A stretch of 64,000 nucleotides of DNA from Bradyrhizobium macuxiense (lineage in GTDB: Bacteria; Pseudomonadota; Alphaproteobacteria; Rhizobiales; Xanthobacteraceae), in the NCBI RefSeq assembly GCF_007993935.1, contig NZ_VITY01000008.1:1-64000 (forward strand). Reading direction: 5' to 3'. The stretch's first letter is position 1. Each line of letters begins with the position of its first letter. The notes below the pieces were generated by a model. It worked only from the letters and a program-made list of their open reading frames with translations. It had not been told where the DNA came from and ran no database searches. Of this stretch, positions 24,717-33,717 are shown piece by piece. A program made the translations under genes and the position numbers.

Positions 24717-24730
24717 GTTCAATATTGAAC
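24717..24730. promoter_or_regulatory. Putative LysR operator, perfect 14-base palindrome
   Basis: GTTCAATATTGAAC is a perfect dyad 17 bases from the LysR start and about 125 bases upstream of the monooxygenase gene. TTCA/TGAA half-sites fit the T-N11-A style of LysR recognition. Assigned by pattern and position only. Confidence 0.55.
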
Positions 24731-24855
24731 GCCATGACGCGGCCGTCCAGCCTTATATTGCGGCGCGCCAGGAGAGCCGCCGCTCCGGCCATCACAACAC
24801 ATCGCGATCCGCTCCGGCTGCCGCCCGGGCGGTCCACCCATGGAGGATCCGAACA

Positions 24856-25827
24856 ATGTCGCTGCCTGCTTCGCTCGCCAACAAGCTTGAACTGCCGGTC
24901 GTCGGCTCCCCGCTGTTCATCGTCTCGGGGCCCGAGCTCGTGATCGCGCAGTGCAAGGCCGGCGTCGTCGGCTCGTTTCCGGCGCTGAACGCCCGCCCGG
25001 CCGAGAAGCTCGGCGAATGGCTGACCCAGATCGAGAACGAGCTCGGCGAGTACCAGGCGCTGCATCCGGAGAAGAAGGTCGCGCCCTACGCCGTCAACCA
25101 GATCTGCCACGCTTCCAACGACCGCCTGATGCGCGACATGGAAACCTGCGTGAAGCACAAGGTGCCTGTCATCATCACCTCGCTGCGCCCGCCGTCCGAG
25201 ATCGTCGAGGCCGCGCATTCCTACGGCGGCGTGGTGTTCCACGACGTCATCAATGTCAAGCACGCGCGCAAGGCCGCCGAGCAGGGCGTCGACGGATTGA
25301 TCCTGGTCTGCGCCGGCGCCGGCGGCCATGCCGGCACGCTGTCGCCCTTCGCGCTGGTGCGCGAGGTCAAGCAATGGTTCAAGGGCACGATCCTGCTGTC
25401 GGGCGCGATCTCGGACGGCTGGAGCATCGCATCGGCCCTCGCGCTCGGCGCCGACCTCGCCTATATCGGCACCCGCTTCATCGCGACCGAGGAAGCCAAC
25501 GCCGACATCAGGTACAAGCAGGCGCTGACCGAGTTTGCCGCCCACGATATCGTCTACTCCAACCTGTTCACCGGCGTGCACGGCAACTACCTCGGGCCGT
25601 CGATCGCGGCGGCCGGGCTCGATCCCGCCAATCTGCCGGTCGCCGACAAGACCAAGATGAATTTCGGCTCCGGCGGCAACACCAAGGCCAAGGCCTGGCG
25701 CGACATCTGGGGCTCGGGCCAGGGCATCGGCCAGATCGTCGACGCCCCGCCGGTCGCCGAACTGGTGGCGCGGCTGAAGGCGGAGTACACCGAGGCCCGC
25801 AGCGAATTCCTTCGCGCCAGCGCCTGA
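24856..25827 (+). CDS. Nitronate monooxygenase family protein
   Basis: 323 residues, a TIM-barrel flavoenzyme of the NMO/2-nitropropane dioxygenase family. Visible are the N-terminal LPVVGSPLFIVSGPELVIAQ, the FMN-phosphate segments LILVCAGAGGHAGTLSPFAL and ILLSGAISDGWSIASALALG, and ADLAYIGTRFIATEEA. Members oxidise alkyl nitronates, but many act on other substrates or work as enoyl-reductase-like enzymes, so the label is for the family. TGGAGG precedes the ATG by about nine bases. It is first in a same-strand row with acyl-CoA synthetase (29 bases on) and DUF2855, pointing to a catabolic role. Confidence 0.92.
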   Translation: MSLPASLANKLELPVVGSPLFIVSGPELVIAQCKAGVVGSFPALNARPAEKLGEWLTQIENELGEYQALHPEKKVAPYAVNQICHASNDRLMRDMETCVKHKVPVIITSLRPPSEIVEAAHSYGGVVFHDVINVKHARKAAEQGVDGLILVCAGAGGHAGTLSPFALVREVKQWFKGTILLSGAISDGWSIASALALGADLAYIGTRFIATEEANADIRYKQALTEFAAHDIVYSNLFTGVHGNYLGPSIAAAGLDPANLPVADKTKMNFGSGGNTKAKAWRDIWGSGQGIGQIVDAPPVAELVARLKAEYTEARSEFLRASA

Positions 25828-25856
25828 CGCTGGACGATCGCCTGGAGAGACCCGGT

Positions 25857-27374
25857 ATGATCATCAGCGGCGACCGACAGATCAGCTACGGCGATATTCA
25901 CGCCCGCATCGCGCGGGCGGCCACCGGCTTGCGCGCGCTCGGCGTGCAGGGCGGCAAGCCGGCCGGCATGATGTTGCGCAACGACTTCGCGCTGTTCGAG
26001 GTGGTCGCGGCCTCGGCGGCGCTCGGCAGTCCGGTGGTGCCGATCAACTGGCACCTGAAGGCCGACGAAGTCGCCTACATCCTCACCGACAGCGGCGCCG
26101 ACACGCTGGTCTGCCACGCCGATCTGCTGCCGCAGATCCGCGACGGGTTACCGCCTGCGATCAAACTGCTGGTCGTGACCACGCCACCGGAGATCGCCGC
26201 CGCCTATGGCGTGACGCCGGCGCTCACGACAGTGCCCGACGGCATGACCGACTGGGACGTCTGGCGCGAGACGCATCAGCCGCTGACCGACGCACCGATC
26301 GGCGCAGCGCCGATGTTCTACACCTCGGGCACGACAGGACTGCCGAAGGGCGTCAAGCGCAAGCCGATGCGGCCCGAGCAGCAGGCGGCGGCCGCCCGGG
26401 TCGGCGCCCTCACCTACGGCGTCAAGCCGAACGAGGGCCAGGTGATCCTGATGAACGGCCCGATGTACCATTCGGCGCCGCACTCCTACGGCATGCTCGC
26501 GTTCCGCAACGGCTGCGCGATCGTGCTCGAGCCGCGCTTCGATCCCGAGGATCTGCTGCAACTGATCGAGCGCCACCGCGTCACCCACATGCACATGGTG
26601 CCGACCATGTTCGTGCGGCTGCTGCGGCTGCCGGAGGAGACCCGCCGCCGCTACGATTTGTCGTCGCTGCGCTTCATCGTCCACGGCGCGGCGCCCTGCC
26701 CGGTCGACGTCAAGCGCGCGATGATCGAGTGGTGGGGGCCTGTCATCAACGAGTATCTCGGCTCGACCGAGACCGGCATCCCGGTCTGGCATTCGTCCGC
26801 GGAGGCGCTGGCCAAGCCCGGCACCGTCGGCCGCGCCATCGAGGGCGGCATCGTCAAGATCTTCCGGCCCGACGGGACGCAATGCGACGTCGGCGAGCCC
26901 GGCGAGATCTTCATGCGCCAGACCGCGATCTCGGATTTCGATTACCACGGCAACGCCAAGGCGCGCGCCGAGGCCGACCGCGACGACCTGATCAGCGTCG
27001 GCGATGTCGGCTATCTCGACGCGGACGGATATCTATTCCTGTGCGACCGCAAGCGCGACATGGTGATCTCAGGCGGCGTCAACATCTATCCCGCGGAGAT
27101 CGAGAACACGCTGATCGGCATGGAGGGTGTCCGCGACTGCGCGGTGTTCGGCGTTCCCGACGACGAATATGGCGAGCGGCTGTTCGCCTGCGTCGAGCCG
27201 GAAGCGGGCGGCACACTGTCGGTTGCGGCGATCCAGGAGTTCCTGCGCGGCAAGCTCGCCAATTTCAAGGTGCCGAAAGATATTCGCTTCATGGACGCGC
27301 TGCCGCGCGAGGCCACCGGCAAGATCTTCAAGCGCAAGCTACGCGACCTCTACCGCGAGGGACAGCTCGGCTGA
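25857..27374 (+). CDS. AMP-dependent acyl-CoA synthetase
   Basis: 505 residues of the ANL adenylating family. The P-loop-like motif MFYTSGTTGLPKG is at about 153-165, the second core motif is NEYLGSTETG, and the hinge/core DGYLFLCDRKRDMVISGGVN and the C-terminal catalytic lysine in REATGKIFKRKLRD are all intact. It activates a carboxylic acid to its CoA thioester through an acyl-AMP. The frame remains open far upstream inside the monooxygenase gene, but MIISGDRQISYGDIHARI is the family-like start and GGAGAG precedes it. Together with the upstream monooxygenase it probably channels an organic acid into beta-oxidation. Substrate not predictable. Confidence 0.93.
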   Translation: MIISGDRQISYGDIHARIARAATGLRALGVQGGKPAGMMLRNDFALFEVVAASAALGSPVVPINWHLKADEVAYILTDSGADTLVCHADLLPQIRDGLPPAIKLLVVTTPPEIAAAYGVTPALTTVPDGMTDWDVWRETHQPLTDAPIGAAPMFYTSGTTGLPKGVKRKPMRPEQQAAAARVGALTYGVKPNEGQVILMNGPMYHSAPHSYGMLAFRNGCAIVLEPRFDPEDLLQLIERHRVTHMHMVPTMFVRLLRLPEETRRRYDLSSLRFIVHGAAPCPVDVKRAMIEWWGPVINEYLGSTETGIPVWHSSAEALAKPGTVGRAIEGGIVKIFRPDGTQCDVGEPGEIFMRQTAISDFDYHGNAKARAEADRDDLISVGDVGYLDADGYLFLCDRKRDMVISGGVNIYPAEIENTLIGMEGVRDCAVFGVPDDEYGERLFACVEPEAGGTLSVAAIQEFLRGKLANFKVPKDIRFMDALPREATGKIFKRKLRDLYREGQLG

Positions 27375-27478
27375 GCCAAGTGACGGTGAAGCGAACGGCG
27401 TTTGAAACTTAGTTGCTGTTGCAAATGGCCGGCAATCGACGCAACGATGCCGGCACTTCTGAAGCCGGGATCATCGCC

Positions 27479-28564
27479 ATGAACTCCACTGACTTCATCG
27501 TCATCCGCAACGATCTGCAGCAGTGCAAGGTGATCGAGACGCAGTTGCCCGATGCCGCGGCGCTGCCGGCCGACGCGTTGCTGGTGAAAGTGACCCGCTT
27601 CGCCTTCACCGCCAACAACATCACCTACGCCGTGATCGGCGAGCAGCTGAAATACTGGCAGCTGTTCCCGGCGCCCAAGGACTACGGCATCATTCCGGTC
27701 TGGGGTTTTGGCGAGGTGCTGGCCTCCAAGCATCCCATGATCGCAGCGGGCGAAACGCTGTTCGGCTACTTCCCGATGGCGACGCACCTCGTCATCGAGG
27801 CGGCCGATGTCAGCAAGCGCGGCCTGCGCGATGGCGCCGCGCACCGGCAGGAGGTCTCGCCGGTCTACAACGCCTATGCCCGCGTCTCCGGCGACCCGAC
27901 CTATGCCGGCCAGCAGGGCGATTTCCGCGCGCTGCTGCTGCCCTTGTTCATGCTGTCGTTCATGGTCGACGACTTCCTGGCCGAAAACGAGTTCTACGGC
28001 GCACGCCGCGTCGTCCTGTCGTCGGCGTCGAGCAAGACCGCCTTCGGCCTCGCCCATCTCCTGCACAGACGGGGCATCCGGGTGATCGGACTGACGTCCA
28101 AGGGCAATGTCGATTTCGTCACATCGCTCGGTTGCTATGACGAGGTCGTCACCTACGATCAGGTGACCGCGATCCCGCCGGCCGAGCCTGTCGTCTATGT
28201 CGACATGGCCGGCAACAGCGCGCTGCGAGAGGCCCTGCACCGGCACTTCGGCGCGCAGATGGTCTATTCCAGCCGGGTCGGGCTGACGCATCGCGCGAGC
28301 GAGCCGGACGGGCCGACGCTGCCCGGCGCCAAGCCGGTGTGGTTCTTCGCGCCGGACCAGATCCGCAAGCGTGCCAAGGAATGGGGGCCCGGCGGCGTCG
28401 ACCAGCGTTTTGGCGCCGCCTGGACCGAGCTCGCGCCGCATCTGCCGAATTGGCTCGAGGTCATCGAGCGGCGCGGCCCGGCCGCGGTGCGCGAGGCTTA
28501 TCTCGATACCCTGCAGGGCCGCGTTCCGCCGGACCAGGGCCTGATCCTGTCGCTGGCCGAATAG
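27479..28564 (+). CDS. DUF2855 family protein
   Basis: 361 residues from MNSTDFIVIRND. The overall shape recalls a medium-chain reductase lacking the usual zinc and NADPH motifs: VKVTRFAFTANNITYAVIGE, a central RRVVLSSASSKTAFGLAHLL segment in the position of a Rossmann fold, and WFFAPDQIRKRAKEWGP. The family (Pfam DUF2855) has no established function. It lies about 100 bases after the acyl-CoA synthetase and 110 before the flavin monooxygenase, on the same strand, so it is probably part of the same pathway. A reductase-like role would be an inference. Confidence 0.85.
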   Translation: MNSTDFIVIRNDLQQCKVIETQLPDAAALPADALLVKVTRFAFTANNITYAVIGEQLKYWQLFPAPKDYGIIPVWGFGEVLASKHPMIAAGETLFGYFPMATHLVIEAADVSKRGLRDGAAHRQEVSPVYNAYARVSGDPTYAGQQGDFRALLLPLFMLSFMVDDFLAENEFYGARRVVLSSASSKTAFGLAHLLHRRGIRVIGLTSKGNVDFVTSLGCYDEVVTYDQVTAIPPAEPVVYVDMAGNSALREALHRHFGAQMVYSSRVGLTHRASEPDGPTLPGAKPVWFFAPDQIRKRAKEWGPGGVDQRFGAAWTELAPHLPNWLEVIERRGPAAVREAYLDTLQGRVPPDQGLILSLAE

Positions 28565-28675
28565 GCGCTATCCCGTCGCGCCCTTTCTGCGGCCTCGCGA
28601 ATGGGTATAGGCTTTGCGGCAATGGGAACGCCGCCAAGAAACTGACCAAGGGCGGCCGATGACGAGAAACGCCCG

Positions 28676-30463
28676 ATGCTCGACAAGACGGACGATATTT
28701 CGGTCGCCGCCGACAACTGGCTTGTGCAGTTCGAGGACGCGCTGGCGAGCTCCGAAGATGTGCTGCTGAAGCCGCTGTTCCATCCCGACAGCTACTGGCG
28801 CGACGTGCTGGCGCTGAGCTGGAATATCCAGACCGTCAATCGCGCCTTTGCGATCATCGAGGAATTGCCCGCGCATGCGCGCCGCAGCACGCCGCGCGAT
28901 TTCCGCATCGATGCCGAGCGCGCCGCGCCGCGCCGCGTGATGCGCGCCGGCACCAACGCGATCGAAGCGATCTTCAAGTTCGAGACCGCCACCGGCCGCG
29001 GCCACGGCATCGTGCGGCTGATCCCTGACGCCGCCGACGGCGACCGGCTGAAGGCCTGGACCTTGTTGACCGCGCTCGAGGAGCTCAGGGGTTTTGAGGA
29101 GCAGCAGGGCCATACGCGGCCGCGTGGACAGGCCTATTCCCGCGACTTCCGCGGCCCGAATTGGCTCGACCTGCGCAAAGCATCCGCCGAGTATGCCGGC
29201 CGCGATCCCGATGTGCTGGTGGTCGGCGGCGGACAGGCGGGGCTTGCGATCGCCGCCCGGCTGCAACAGCTCAAGCTCGACGCGCTGATCGTCGACCGCG
29301 AGGCGCGGGTCGGCGACAATTGGCGCAAGCGCTACCACGCGCTGACCCTGCACAACCAGGTGCAGGTCAATCACATGCCCTACATGCCGTTCCCGCCGAA
29401 CTGGCCGACCTACATCCCGAAGGACAAGCTCGCCAACTGGTTCGAATCCTATGTCGATGCCATGGAGCTGAACTTCTGGACCGGCACGGAATTCGTCGGC
29501 GGCAGCTATGACGAGGCGCAGGGACGCTGGACTGTCGAGCTGCGCCGCGCCGACGGCACGACACGGACCATGCAGCCGCGCCATGTCGTGATGGCGACCG
29601 GCGTCAGCGGCATCCCCAATTTGCCCGAGATGTCAGGGCTGAAGAATTTTTCCGGCAAGGTCATGCACTCCAGCCGCTACGAGGACGGCGAGAGCTGGAC
29701 CGGCAAGCGCGCGCTGGTGATCGGCACCGGCAACAGCGGCCACGACATCGCGCAGGACCTGCATTCCTCCGGCGCCGAGGTCACGCTGGTGCAGCGCTCC
29801 TCGACCCTGATCACCAATATCGAGCCGTCGGCGCAGCTGGCCTATGCCGCCTATAATGAAGGCTCGCTCGAGGACAACGACCTGATCGCGACCTCGATGC
29901 CGCTTACGCTCGCCAAGCGCAGCCACGTGCTGATGACCGAGCAGTCGAAAGAGCTCGACAAGCCGCTGCTCGACGGCCTCGCGCGCAAGGGCTTCAAGCT
30001 CGATTTCGGCGACGGCGGCACCGGCTGGCAGTTCAAATACCTGACCCGCGGCGGCGGCTATTACTTCAACGTGGGCTGCTCCGACCTCGTCGCGAGCGGC
30101 GCCGTCGGACTGAAGCAGTTTGCCGATATCGAGACCTTCGTGAGCGACGGCGCGCGGCTGAAGAACGGCGAGACGTTGCAGACCGATCTCATCGTGCTCG
30201 CGACCGGCTACCGGCCGCAGGAAGAGCTGGTGAAGAAATTGTTCGGCGCGGCGATGGCCGAACGCGTCGGCCCGATCTGGGGCTTCGGCGACGGCCAGGA
30301 GCTGCGCAACATGTACACCCGCACGCCGCAGCCCGGCCTCTGGTTCATCGCCGGCAGCCTCGCGCAATGCCGCATCAACTCGCGCTATCTCGCGCTGCAG
30401 ATCAAGGCGATCGAGGAAGGCCTGCTGCCGCGCGACGTCGGGCCGCTGGCGAGGCTTTCATAA
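28676..30463 (+). CDS. Flavin-containing monooxygenase with N-terminal SnoaL-like domain
   Basis: 595 residues. The first ~150 form a NTF2/SnoaL-like region (LLKPLFHPDSYWRDVLALSW). The FAD Rossmann motif is VVGGGQAGLAIA (183-194) and the NADPH Rossmann motif is VIGTGNSGHDIAQ (348-360). ATGVSG and the late LIVLATGYRPQEEL match FMO/BVMO-type enzymes. These oxygenate N, S or carbonyl groups using NADPH and O2. It is the fourth gene of the 24.9-31.5 kb row and, with the monooxygenase and acyl-CoA synthetase, makes an oxidative degradation pathway likely. The substrate is unknown. Confidence 0.92.
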   Translation: MLDKTDDISVAADNWLVQFEDALASSEDVLLKPLFHPDSYWRDVLALSWNIQTVNRAFAIIEELPAHARRSTPRDFRIDAERAAPRRVMRAGTNAIEAIFKFETATGRGHGIVRLIPDAADGDRLKAWTLLTALEELRGFEEQQGHTRPRGQAYSRDFRGPNWLDLRKASAEYAGRDPDVLVVGGGQAGLAIAARLQQLKLDALIVDREARVGDNWRKRYHALTLHNQVQVNHMPYMPFPPNWPTYIPKDKLANWFESYVDAMELNFWTGTEFVGGSYDEAQGRWTVELRRADGTTRTMQPRHVVMATGVSGIPNLPEMSGLKNFSGKVMHSSRYEDGESWTGKRALVIGTGNSGHDIAQDLHSSGAEVTLVQRSSTLITNIEPSAQLAYAAYNEGSLEDNDLIATSMPLTLAKRSHVLMTEQSKELDKPLLDGLARKGFKLDFGDGGTGWQFKYLTRGGGYYFNVGCSDLVASGAVGLKQFADIETFVSDGARLKNGETLQTDLIVLATGYRPQEELVKKLFGAAMAERVGPIWGFGDGQELRNMYTRTPQPGLWFIAGSLAQCRINSRYLALQIKAIEEGLLPRDVGPLARLS

Positions 30464-30474
30464 CAACCACCACC

Positions 30475-30548
30475 GTCATTCCGGGGCGATGCGCAGCATC
30501 GAACCCGGAATCTCGAGGTTCCGGGTTCGCTCCGCGCCCCGGAACGAC
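30475..30548. repeat. Palindromic intergenic repeat, family D
   Basis: The ends GTCATTCCGGGGCG and CGCCCCGGAACGAC pair imperfectly, and an inner inverted repeat, GAACCCGGAA/TTCCGGGTTC, surrounds TCTCGAGG. It occupies nearly the whole gap between the monooxygenase and the NHL gene and ends only 20 bases before the latter's ATG, so the ribosome site lies right at its edge. Confidence 0.82.
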
Positions 30549-30567
30549 ACCCGAGAGGAGAATCCCT

Positions 30568-31545
30568 ATGCCAACCATCCTAGGCACCGGCGAGCACCGC
30601 TATCGCGTCGTCGAGAACTTCGCGAAATTGCCGGACGGCTGGAGCCTGGCGGATGTCGCGTCCGTCGCGGTCGACAGCAAGGACCGCATCTTTGTCTTCA
30701 ACCGCGGCGAACACCCGATGGTGGTGCTCGACCGCGAGGGGAATTTCATCAAGAGCTTCGGCGAAGGCGTGTTCTCGCGCGCGCACGGCCTGCACATCGA
30801 CGCCGACGACAATCTCTATTGCACCGATGACGGCGACCACACCGTGCGCAAATGCTCAACCGACGGCAAGGTGCTGCTGACGATCGGCATCCCGAACAAG
30901 CCGGCGCCGTTCATGAGCGGCGAGCCGTTCCATCGCTGCACCCATACGGCGCTGTCGCCAAACGGCGAGATCTACGTCTCCGACGGCTACGGCAATGCCT
31001 GCGTCCACAAATACACGCCGGACGGCCGGCTGATCAAAACCTGGGGCGAGCCCGGCACCGATCCCGGCCAGTTCAACATCGTGCACAACATCGCGACCGA
31101 CGCCGACGGCTTCGTCTACGTCGCCGACCGCGAGAACCACCGCGTCCAGGTGTTCGACGGCAACGGCAAATACGAGACGCAGTGGAACAATCTGCACCGG
31201 CCCTGCGCGCTGTGCTGCTGCGGAGGCGGCAAGCAGCCGAACTTCGTGATCGGCGAGCTCGGTCCCGGCATGGCGGTCAACCGCAAGGTGCCCAATCTCG
31301 GCCCGCGGCTGTCGATCGTGGATGGCACCGGCAAGCGCATCGCCCGGCTCGGCGGCGAGCACGGCCCGGGTGTCGAGACCGGCAAATTCCTGGCGCCGCA
31401 CGGCATCGCACTGGATTCGCGCGGCGACATCTATGTCGGCGAAGTCGGCGTCACCGACTGGAAGACCAGCTTTCCGGACACCGAGATGCCCGCCGCGGTG
31501 CGCGTGACGCGGTGCTTGCAGAAGCTGGAGAAGGTGACGGGGTAG
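30568..31545 (+). CDS. NHL-repeat protein, peptidyl-alpha-hydroxyglycine lyase-like
   Basis: 325 residues, a six-bladed NHL beta-propeller. Repeats such as VASVAVDSKDRIFVFNRGEH, ARAHGLHIDADDNLYCTDDG-like blades and HNIATDADGFVYVADRENHR are easily seen. The pattern matches the bacterial group annotated as peptidyl-alpha-hydroxyglycine alpha-amidating lyase (PAL). No signal peptide is visible, so it is probably cytoplasmic, and a true peptide-amidation role is doubtful. AGAGGAG lies eight bases before the ATG, which fixes the start. In context it may act as a lyase or lactonase on the product of the monooxygenase upstream. Confidence 0.85.
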   Translation: MPTILGTGEHRYRVVENFAKLPDGWSLADVASVAVDSKDRIFVFNRGEHPMVVLDREGNFIKSFGEGVFSRAHGLHIDADDNLYCTDDGDHTVRKCSTDGKVLLTIGIPNKPAPFMSGEPFHRCTHTALSPNGEIYVSDGYGNACVHKYTPDGRLIKTWGEPGTDPGQFNIVHNIATDADGFVYVADRENHRVQVFDGNGKYETQWNNLHRPCALCCCGGGKQPNFVIGELGPGMAVNRKVPNLGPRLSIVDGTGKRIARLGGEHGPGVETGKFLAPHGIALDSRGDIYVGEVGVTDWKTSFPDTEMPAAVRVTRCLQKLEKVTG

Positions 31546-31574
31546 CCGCACCGCATTGAAGCAGGCCCCCCACC

Positions 31575-31711
31575 TCATCCCCGTCACCCTGAGGAGCGCG
31601 CATCGCGCGCGTCTCGAAGGATCGACGGCCCGGCTGGTGGCCGTGCATCCTTCGAGACGCGCGTGCCGCGCTCCTCCAGCGACAAAGGCGAAGCCTTTGC
31701 GCGGGGATGAC
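31575..31711. repeat. Palindromic intergenic repeat, family E
   Basis: TCATCCCCGTCACCCTGAGG at the left and GGAGC-rich sequence ending GCGGGGATGA at the right, with a strong inner inverted repeat: CGCGCGTCTCGAAGGAT and ATCCTTCGAGACGCGCG. A small hairpin, CAAAGGCGAAGCCTTTG, follows at about 31683. It separates the NHL gene from the convergent ClC gene and could end both transcripts. Confidence 0.82.
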
Positions 31712-31766
31712 GGGACTGACGGCGCGCCGCGCAGCGACGGTCACTCTCCCGCCTTCACTCGCGCCA

Positions 31767-33527
31767 TCAAATCTCCCCGATCACCTCGCGGCGGCGCTGC
31801 TCGGACTCTTCCGCATAGCGCCGCATCGCGTGCGCTTCGGTGAGCAGGCCGATCGGCCGCCGGTCGCCATCGCCTTCGACCACCGCGAGCGATTCGGCTT
31901 CGGCCGCGTCGAACACCGCGATCGCCTCCTGGACGTTCATGCCGGGGTGCAGCACCACGTCGGCGTAGCGCAAAATCCCGGCAAGCCCCTTGTCCTCCTC
32001 GAGATCAGGCGCATGCGCTTCCGCGACCAGCGCGAGCCCGGCATAGTGTCCCTCGCCGTCGACCGCGACCACCTGGGTCTTCGAGCCCGGCGGGAATTCC
32101 TCGCGGAACGCGTCGATCGGCATCGCCGCGTTCACCGTCGTCATGTCCTGCCGCATCATCTTGCCGACCGTGAGGTCGCGGATCCAGCCGATATCGGCGG
32201 CGCTGCGGATGGTCTCGCCGCGCAGATGCAGCCGCCAGGTCGCGAACGAATAGCCGAACAGCTCGCGGGTGATCGTGGTCGAGATGATGACCGCGACCAG
32301 CACCGCGGTGGTGAGCCAGAGGTTGCCGGTGGATTCCAGCGCGATGAACGACATCGTCAGCGGACCGCCGATCACCGAGGCCGACAGCGCGCTCATGCCG
32401 ATCACCGCATAGGCGTTGGGATCGAGATCAAGCCCCGGCCACACGATGTCGACGCCGGCGGCGAACAGCCGGCCGCCGAGCGCGCCCATGAACAGCGTGG
32501 CGAAGAACAATCCGCCGCGGAAGCCGGAGCCGAGCGACACGATCGAGGCGAGCGCCTTCAGCGCGAACACGCCGGCGATGATGGTGAGCGGCATCGCCAC
32601 GATGCCGGCGAAGCGCAGCGCGCCATGGCCCGACGACATCACCTGCGGCGTCAGCAGCGCCATGGCGCCGACCGCAAGCCCGCCGAGCGCCGGCCGCAGC
32701 GGCTGCCAGAGCCGGGTCTTGGTCAGCACCGCCTCGCACAGCGTCACCCCGCGCATGATCGCGATCCCGGTCAGCGCCGCGACCATGCCGAGCAGCGCGG
32801 CGATCGCAAGATCCCGCCCGAGCACGTCGCCGACGGTTCCGACGCCGACGCCGAGCGGCAGCGGCTCGAAGGCATGGGCGACGAAATAGCCGGTCACCGC
32901 CGCCACCCCGACCGGGGTCAGGCTCGCCGGCGTGTAACCGCCGATCACAAGTTCGAAAGCGTAGAATGCGCCGGCGAGCGGCGCGCTGAAGGCGCCGGCG
33001 ATCGCCGCCGCCGCGCCGCAGCCGACCATGATCCGCTGGTCGTTGCGGCGGAGATGGAAACCGCGGCCGAGCGAGGCGGCAAGGCCGCTGGACAATTGGG
33101 TGTAACCGGCCTCGAGCCCGACCGAACCGCCGACGCCGCTCGACCAGATCGTCTGCAGCGCCACGATCACGCTGCCGCGGAACGACATCCGCCCGCCATA
33201 GAGCGCGTTGGCCTCGATCGGGTCGATCTCGCGGGCCGGCCGGACCCTGAGCAGCAGCAGGAACGCTATGCCCAGCAGCAGGCCGCCAGCCGTGGGAACC
33301 AGCAGTGCCCGCACCGGATCGATGCTGGGCTGGCTCGACAGCCGCTCGCCCAGCGGCAGATTGAACAGCACCGAATGCAGCACCGTGACGAGGCTGCTCA
33401 TCACCGCCACCACGAGGCCGCCAATGGCGCCGATCAGCACCGCCAGCACCACGAGGCTCGTCTCGTGCGCACGCACGAATGCGCGCAACCGGCGCGGCGC
33501 CTCGAGATAGCTTGTGGTCGTGGTCAT
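31767..33527 (-). CDS. ClC-family chloride channel/antiporter with CBS domains
   Basis: About 586 residues: roughly ten membrane helices and a C-terminal pair of CBS domains (about 455-575; TVNAAMPIDAFREEF and VVLHPGMNVQEAIAVFDAAE). The ClC core is clear in GCGAAAAIAGAFSAPLAGAF and SLGSGFRGGLFFATLFMGAL. The filter motifs are unusual: GLEAG stands where E. coli has GREGP (gating Glu kept), no GSGIP is seen, and GGLFFA replaces the GGxFxP type. It moves chloride or another anion, perhaps with proton exchange, and the CBS pair may sense nucleotides. The start at 33527 (MTTTTSYLEAP) is preferred to one 40 codons upstream; ribosome site weak. Confidence 0.88.
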   Translation of the reverse strand: MTTTTSYLEAPRRLRAFVRAHETSLVVLAVLIGAIGGLVVAVMSSLVTVLHSVLFNLPLGERLSSQPSIDPVRALLVPTAGGLLLGIAFLLLLRVRPAREIDPIEANALYGGRMSFRGSVIVALQTIWSSGVGGSVGLEAGYTQLSSGLAASLGRGFHLRRNDQRIMVGCGAAAAIAGAFSAPLAGAFYAFELVIGGYTPASLTPVGVAAVTGYFVAHAFEPLPLGVGVGTVGDVLGRDLAIAALLGMVAALTGIAIMRGVTLCEAVLTKTRLWQPLRPALGGLAVGAMALLTPQVMSSGHGALRFAGIVAMPLTIIAGVFALKALASIVSLGSGFRGGLFFATLFMGALGGRLFAAGVDIVWPGLDLDPNAYAVIGMSALSASVIGGPLTMSFIALESTGNLWLTTAVLVAVIISTTITRELFGYSFATWRLHLRGETIRSAADIGWIRDLTVGKMMRQDMTTVNAAMPIDAFREEFPPGSKTQVVAVDGEGHYAGLALVAEAHAPDLEEDKGLAGILRYADVVLHPGMNVQEAIAVFDAAEAESLAVVEGDGDRRPIGLLTEAHAMRRYAEESEQRRREVIGEI

Positions 33528-33717
33528 CGGCAGGGGTCCGTCACTGGCCGAGGGGCTTGCGGCTCCCTTTACGGGCCTCGCGGGCGGGAGGCAATCGGGG
33601 CAGGAACATGGCAGGGGACGGCGGATAAGCTGCTCATTGCTCTTCACAATCCCGTCACGCTGCCTGTAGTATGTGAGTGCATGCTGCTTCGCAGCTAATG
33701 GGAGTCAGGAGCGTTAT

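Noticed and set aside
24951..27374. One 807-codon frame suggesting a fusion of monooxygenase and acyl-CoA synthetase
   Set aside because: The first 302 codons are out of phase with the monooxygenase gene and Arg-rich; the real ligase starts at 25857.
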